Source: Bacillus sp. (in: firmicutes) (GTDB lineage: Bacteria > Bacillota > Clostridia > Lachnospirales > Lachnospiraceae). Taken from it: DNA of 33,465 nucleotides. The notes beneath the pieces were generated by a model. The model had not been told where the DNA came from and did no database searches. It worked only from the letters and a program-made list of their open reading frames with translations. Positions 31,715 to 33,465 of the stretch are shown here, piece by piece; positions within the stretch are counted from its first letter, which is position 1; each line of letters begins with the position of its first letter. The position numbers and the translations under genes were made by a program. The stretch is from the NCBI GenBank assembly GCA_023666125.1, contig JAMPCN010000028.1:1-33465 (forward strand), in the 5' to 3' direction.

Positions 31715-31766
31715 TTAAACCCTGAATCAGCGGTGGTTTCGCGGTACCGGAACCAGGGATATAATT
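31715..31766. other. attR: right junction of the serine-recombinase element
   Basis: The element half-site AATCAGCGGTGGTTTCGC (31725-31742) is followed by the core GGTA (31743-31746) and the chromosomal sequence CCGGAACCAGGG. The half-site matches the inverse of the attL element half at 14 of 18 positions, and 7 of the next 10 bases outward also match. Confidence 0.85.
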
Positions 31767-32326
31767 TCACGATTACTTCTTCCACCGCATATGACCAGAA
31801 GTGGATTCGGGGCAGAAATACTTATGAGAATATTGACAGGCTGGTAGATACGATATTTGCCAATTATCTTTCCAGACCCGGCGTCAGGCAGCCGATTTTT
31901 ACATCCTACTGCGACGGGCAGCGGGTGAGCTGCAACGGACTCAGCCAGTGGGGGTCAAAGTATTTAGGAGACGAGGGATATTCGGCGATAGAGATTATCC
32001 GTTACTATTACGGCAGCGATATGTATATCAATACGGCGGTCAGCGTATCCGGCGTACCCTCTTCCTGGCCGGGCTACAATCTGACAATCGGGGCGTCGGG
32101 CGATAAAGTCAGACAGATTCAACAGCAGTTGAACCGGATTGCCCAGAACTATCCGGCGATTCCAACTGTTACGGCCGACGGTATTTACGGTGCGAATACG
32201 GCACAGGCGGTACGTGTCTTCCAGAAAGTTTTTGGTCTGCCGCAAAGCGGTATTGTAGACTATCCCACATGGTATGAGATTTCCGAAATTTACGTAGGCG
32301 TCAGCCGTATATCGGAACCGGGTTAA
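31745..32326 (+). CDS. Interrupted SpoIID-like / peptidoglycan-binding protein, C-terminal half
   Basis: Last 193 residues of the protein that begins at 26462. It starts with the Tyr codon completed by the core (YRNQGYNFTITSSTAYDQKW). It contains the rest of the SpoIID-like domain, with NGLSQWGSKYLGDEGYSAIE and IRYYYG matching the SQWGA...HYY pattern of SpoIID. A PG_binding_1 domain follows (LTIGASGDKVRQIQQQLNRI, ADGIYGANTAQAVRVFQ, LPQSGIVDYPTWYEI). There are no internal stops or frameshifts. A GTG at 31733 could open the frame inside the element but has no ribosome-binding site or promoter, so this half is probably silent until the element leaves. Confidence 0.85.
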   Translation, partial: YRNQGYNFTITSSTAYDQKWIRGRNTYENIDRLVDTIFANYLSRPGVRQPIFTSYCDGQRVSCNGLSQWGSKYLGDEGYSAIEIIRYYYGSDMYINTAVSVSGVPSSWPGYNLTIGASGDKVRQIQQQLNRIAQNYPAIPTVTADGIYGANTAQAVRVFQKVFGLPQSGIVDYPTWYEISEIYVGVSRISEPG

Positions 32327-32351
32327 TTAATCCTCATCTCTTCGTTTTACC

Positions 32352-32381
32352 TTGCAGAGAACAAGACTTCAATGTTATAAT
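32352..32381 (+). promoter_or_regulatory. Possible promoter of the DUF5717-like gene leader
   Basis: TATAAT (32376-32381) with a weak TTGCAG (32352-32357) 18 bases upstream. Transcription would start at about 32388, inside the left arm of the hairpin. Confidence 0.45.
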
Positions 32382-32383
32382 GT

Positions 32384-32443
32384 ACTAAGCGCAAAAGAAA
32401 AACAAGCGGCTGCGCAGCAGACATTTGTTTTTCTGCGCTTAGT
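32384..32443 (+). repeat. Long imperfect hairpin
   Basis: ACTAAGCGCA plus GAAAAACAA (32384-32405, with a 3-base bulge) pairs with TTGTTTTTCTGCGCTTAGT (32425-32443). The loop contains the palindrome GCTGCGCAGC. Confidence 0.65.
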
Positions 32444-32504
32444 AACGAGCAAAGGTTCGATGGAATCGAACGAGGAGCGCACAGCGCGGCTTTGCGAGTG
32501 AAAG
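32420..32504 (+). repeat. 85-bp direct repeat, copy 1
   Basis: Begins GACATTTGTTTTTCTG and ends GCGAGTGAAAG. It contains a 7-bp hairpin GTTCGAT-GGA-ATCGAAC (32455-32471) and overlaps the right arm of the long hairpin. It differs from copy 2 by one base (GCGCACAGCG versus GCGCGCAGCG). Confidence 0.9.
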
Positions 32505-32541
32505 AGAGCGGGAAACAAGCACAAAGTGACTTCGTCACTTG

Positions 32542-32626
32542 GACATTTGTTTTTCTGCGCTTAGTAACGAGCAAAGGTTCGATGGAATCGAACGAGGAGC
32601 GCGCAGCGCGGCTTTGCGAGTGAAAG
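32542..32626 (+). repeat. 85-bp direct repeat, copy 2
   Basis: Same sequence 122 bases after copy 1, with 84 of 85 bases identical. A small hairpin AAGTGAC-TTC-GTCACTT (32524-32540) lies just before it. Its own GTTCGAT hairpin is at 32577-32593. Confidence 0.9.
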
Positions 32627-32658
32627 GACAGAAGAGCGAAAGGAACAGGAACGCCACA

Positions 32659-33465
32659 GTGAAACAAATCATTCGTGAAATACTGGAAGGGAAATTCAGG
32701 TATGACAATGCTTCCCTAAATTTTTCATGTCCGCGTATTGAATTGTCCATGCAGGCAGGAGAAAACAGGGAGGGGTCTTTTGTTATTTACGGGCCGGAGG
32801 GCGTTTTAACGGAAGGCTATGTAATATCCACGGATTTGCGCATGGAGTGTCTTACCGCGTCTTTTTCCGGCAGCCAGGATGAAATTTTTTACCGTGTTGA
32901 CGCTGCGGGCGTTAAGGCGGGAGAAGAGATAAAAGGCGATTTTCATATTGTATCAAATCAGGGAGAATATAATCTCCCTTTTTCTGTTACGATAAATGCG
33001 GATGTGATTGATTCGAGCCTTGGCAATATTAAAAATTTGTTTCACTTTACTAATCTGGCTAAAAGTAACTGGACGGAAGCGGTGAGCCTGTTTTACAGCA
33101 AGGAATTTGAACGGATTTTTACCGGCAATGACAAACAGTATTACAGTGCATACAAAGGGCTTTCCGAAGTCCATGGAAATGAGCATAACGTAGAAGAGTT
33201 TCTGTTGGAGATTCATAAAAAGAAACCGGTGGAATACATTCCGGAGGAAAAGCAGATTAAAATAGAAAATCCGGCTCCATTATCCCGTTATGCCCTTGTC
33301 GTCAATCGAAACGGCTGGGGATATACATATCTGCGGATTGAGACGGAGGGAGATTTTTTGAGCGTCAACGAAAGAAATGTTTCGGAGGATGCTTTTCTTG
33401 GAAATTTATATCGTTTATATTATTATATACAGGATGACAATCTCCATGCGGGCAATAATTACGGC
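32659..33465 (+). CDS. Large DUF5717-like protein, 5' part
   Basis: Open frame of 269 codons that runs off the right edge, starting at GTG 32659 with AGGA 8 bases upstream. It begins VKQIIREILEGKFRYDNASL (GTG read as Met). It contains RIELSMQAGENREGSFVIYG, SSLGNIKNLFHFTNLAKSNW and AVSLFYSKEFERIF, then a beta-rich region. This start resembles the DUF5717 family of very long proteins in Lachnospiraceae, whose function is not known to me. No signal peptide or membrane segment is visible in this part. The start is in a region where shorter repeat-derived frames on the other strand could mislead gene callers. Confidence 0.75.
   Translation, partial: MKQIIREILEGKFRYDNASLNFSCPRIELSMQAGENREGSFVIYGPEGVLTEGYVISTDLRMECLTASFSGSQDEIFYRVDAAGVKAGEEIKGDFHIVSNQGEYNLPFSVTINADVIDSSLGNIKNLFHFTNLAKSNWTEAVSLFYSKEFERIFTGNDKQYYSAYKGLSEVHGNEHNVEEFLLEIHKKKPVEYIPEEKQIKIENPAPLSRYALVVNRNGWGYTYLRIETEGDFLSVNERNVSEDAFLGNLYRLYYYIQDDNLHAGNNYG

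Larger units (their letters stand above)
27148..31746. mobile_element. 4,599-bp serine-recombinase intervening element
   Basis: Integrated element between two GGTA copies (27144-27147 and 31743-31746), splitting the SpoIID-like gene. Contents from left to right are a large serine recombinase and a 98-aa protein (both minus strand), a secreted glycosidase-like protein, an antitoxin and a RelE/ParE toxin (plus strand). No phage structural, replication or conjugation genes are present, so it is a minimal element and cannot transfer by itself. Removing it restores the host frame exactly. The size and layout recall skin-type intervening elements of spore formers. Confidence 0.88.
32327..32658. other. 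332-base repeat-rich, structured intergenic region
   Basis: Holds a promoter-like sequence, a long imperfect hairpin (32384-32443) and two 85-bp direct repeats. It probably forms the transcribed leader of the downstream DUF5717-like gene or is a copy of a dispersed repeat family. No plus-strand gene; the minus-strand frames here simply translate the repeats. Confidence 0.6.

Noticed and set aside
31699-31720. TTGACG ... TTAAAC as a promoter driving the C-terminal half of the split gene
   Set aside because: The boxes are about 10 bases apart and no ribosome-binding site follows; the bases are better explained as part of the attP half-site.
31733-31744. GTG at 31733 as the true start of a separate 197-aa gene
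   Set aside because: The four codons before Tyr lie in the element's att half-site, there is no ribosome-binding site, and the frame fits exactly as the continuation of the gene at 26462.
32420-32626. CRISPR array
   Set aside because: Only two copies, too long (85 bp), with no cas genes and a structured unit.
32347-32750. Minus-strand frames with repeated RKAALxAPRSIPSNL segments
   Set aside because: They are translations of the 85-bp direct repeats and run opposite to the DUF5717-like gene; no ribosome-binding sites.

Overview
The window looks like a chromosomal segment of an anaerobic, low-to-moderate GC member of the Clostridia, most likely a Lachnospiraceae species. The reasons are the GlgC/GlgD pair, an HrcA/CIRCE-type operator, a YtaF/MntP-like membrane protein, a SpoIID-like peptidoglycan-binding protein, and a right-edge protein of the DUF5717 type that I associate with this family. 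These are family recognitions from reading the sequence; no database search was run. No rRNA, tRNA or CRISPR array was seen.

Layout. Bases 1-5254 hold the end of a phosphate-uptake operon, pstC(partial)-pstA-pstB-phoU-phoP-phoR, with most junctions overlapping. From 5603 to 10275 there is a glycogen / alpha-glucan group: glgC-glgD, a greA-type elongation factor and a cytoplasmic GH13 enzyme. A calcium P-type ATPase (10380-13166) meets a YtaF/MntP-like gene tail to tail with a 47-base overlap. Then come a beta-CASP metallo-beta-lactamase RNase, thyA, folA and a soluble hybrid histidine kinase, apparently one transcription unit. They are followed by a branched-chain aminotransferase with its own promoter and terminator, a PHP-domain phosphoesterase with a PrsA-like lipoprotein, htpG behind a perfect CIRCE element, and a lipoprotein with a glycosidase-like barrel.

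The main discovery is at 26462-32326. A single gene for a SpoIID-like protein with a C-terminal peptidoglycan-binding domain (421 aa when rejoined) is cut in two by a 4,599-bp element. The element encodes a large serine recombinase, a 98-aa companion protein, a secreted glycosidase-like protein and a RelE/ParE-type toxin-antitoxin pair. Both ends share the bases GGTA. Joining the chromosome at GGTA restores the frame exactly (T-E-W-Y-R-N-Q). Joining the element ends gives a strongly symmetric attP with a central GT, as expected for a large serine integrase. Both gene halves are free of frameshifts, and the promoter in front fits both a sigma-A and a short sigma-K-like pattern. The arrangement resembles the skin-type elements that interrupt sporulation genes and are excised in the mother cell. 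Programmed excision is an inference; the split, the shared core and the attP symmetry are read directly.

The last 1.1 kb holds a structured, repeat-rich intergenic region (two 85-bp direct repeats and a long hairpin) in front of a large protein gene that runs off the right edge.
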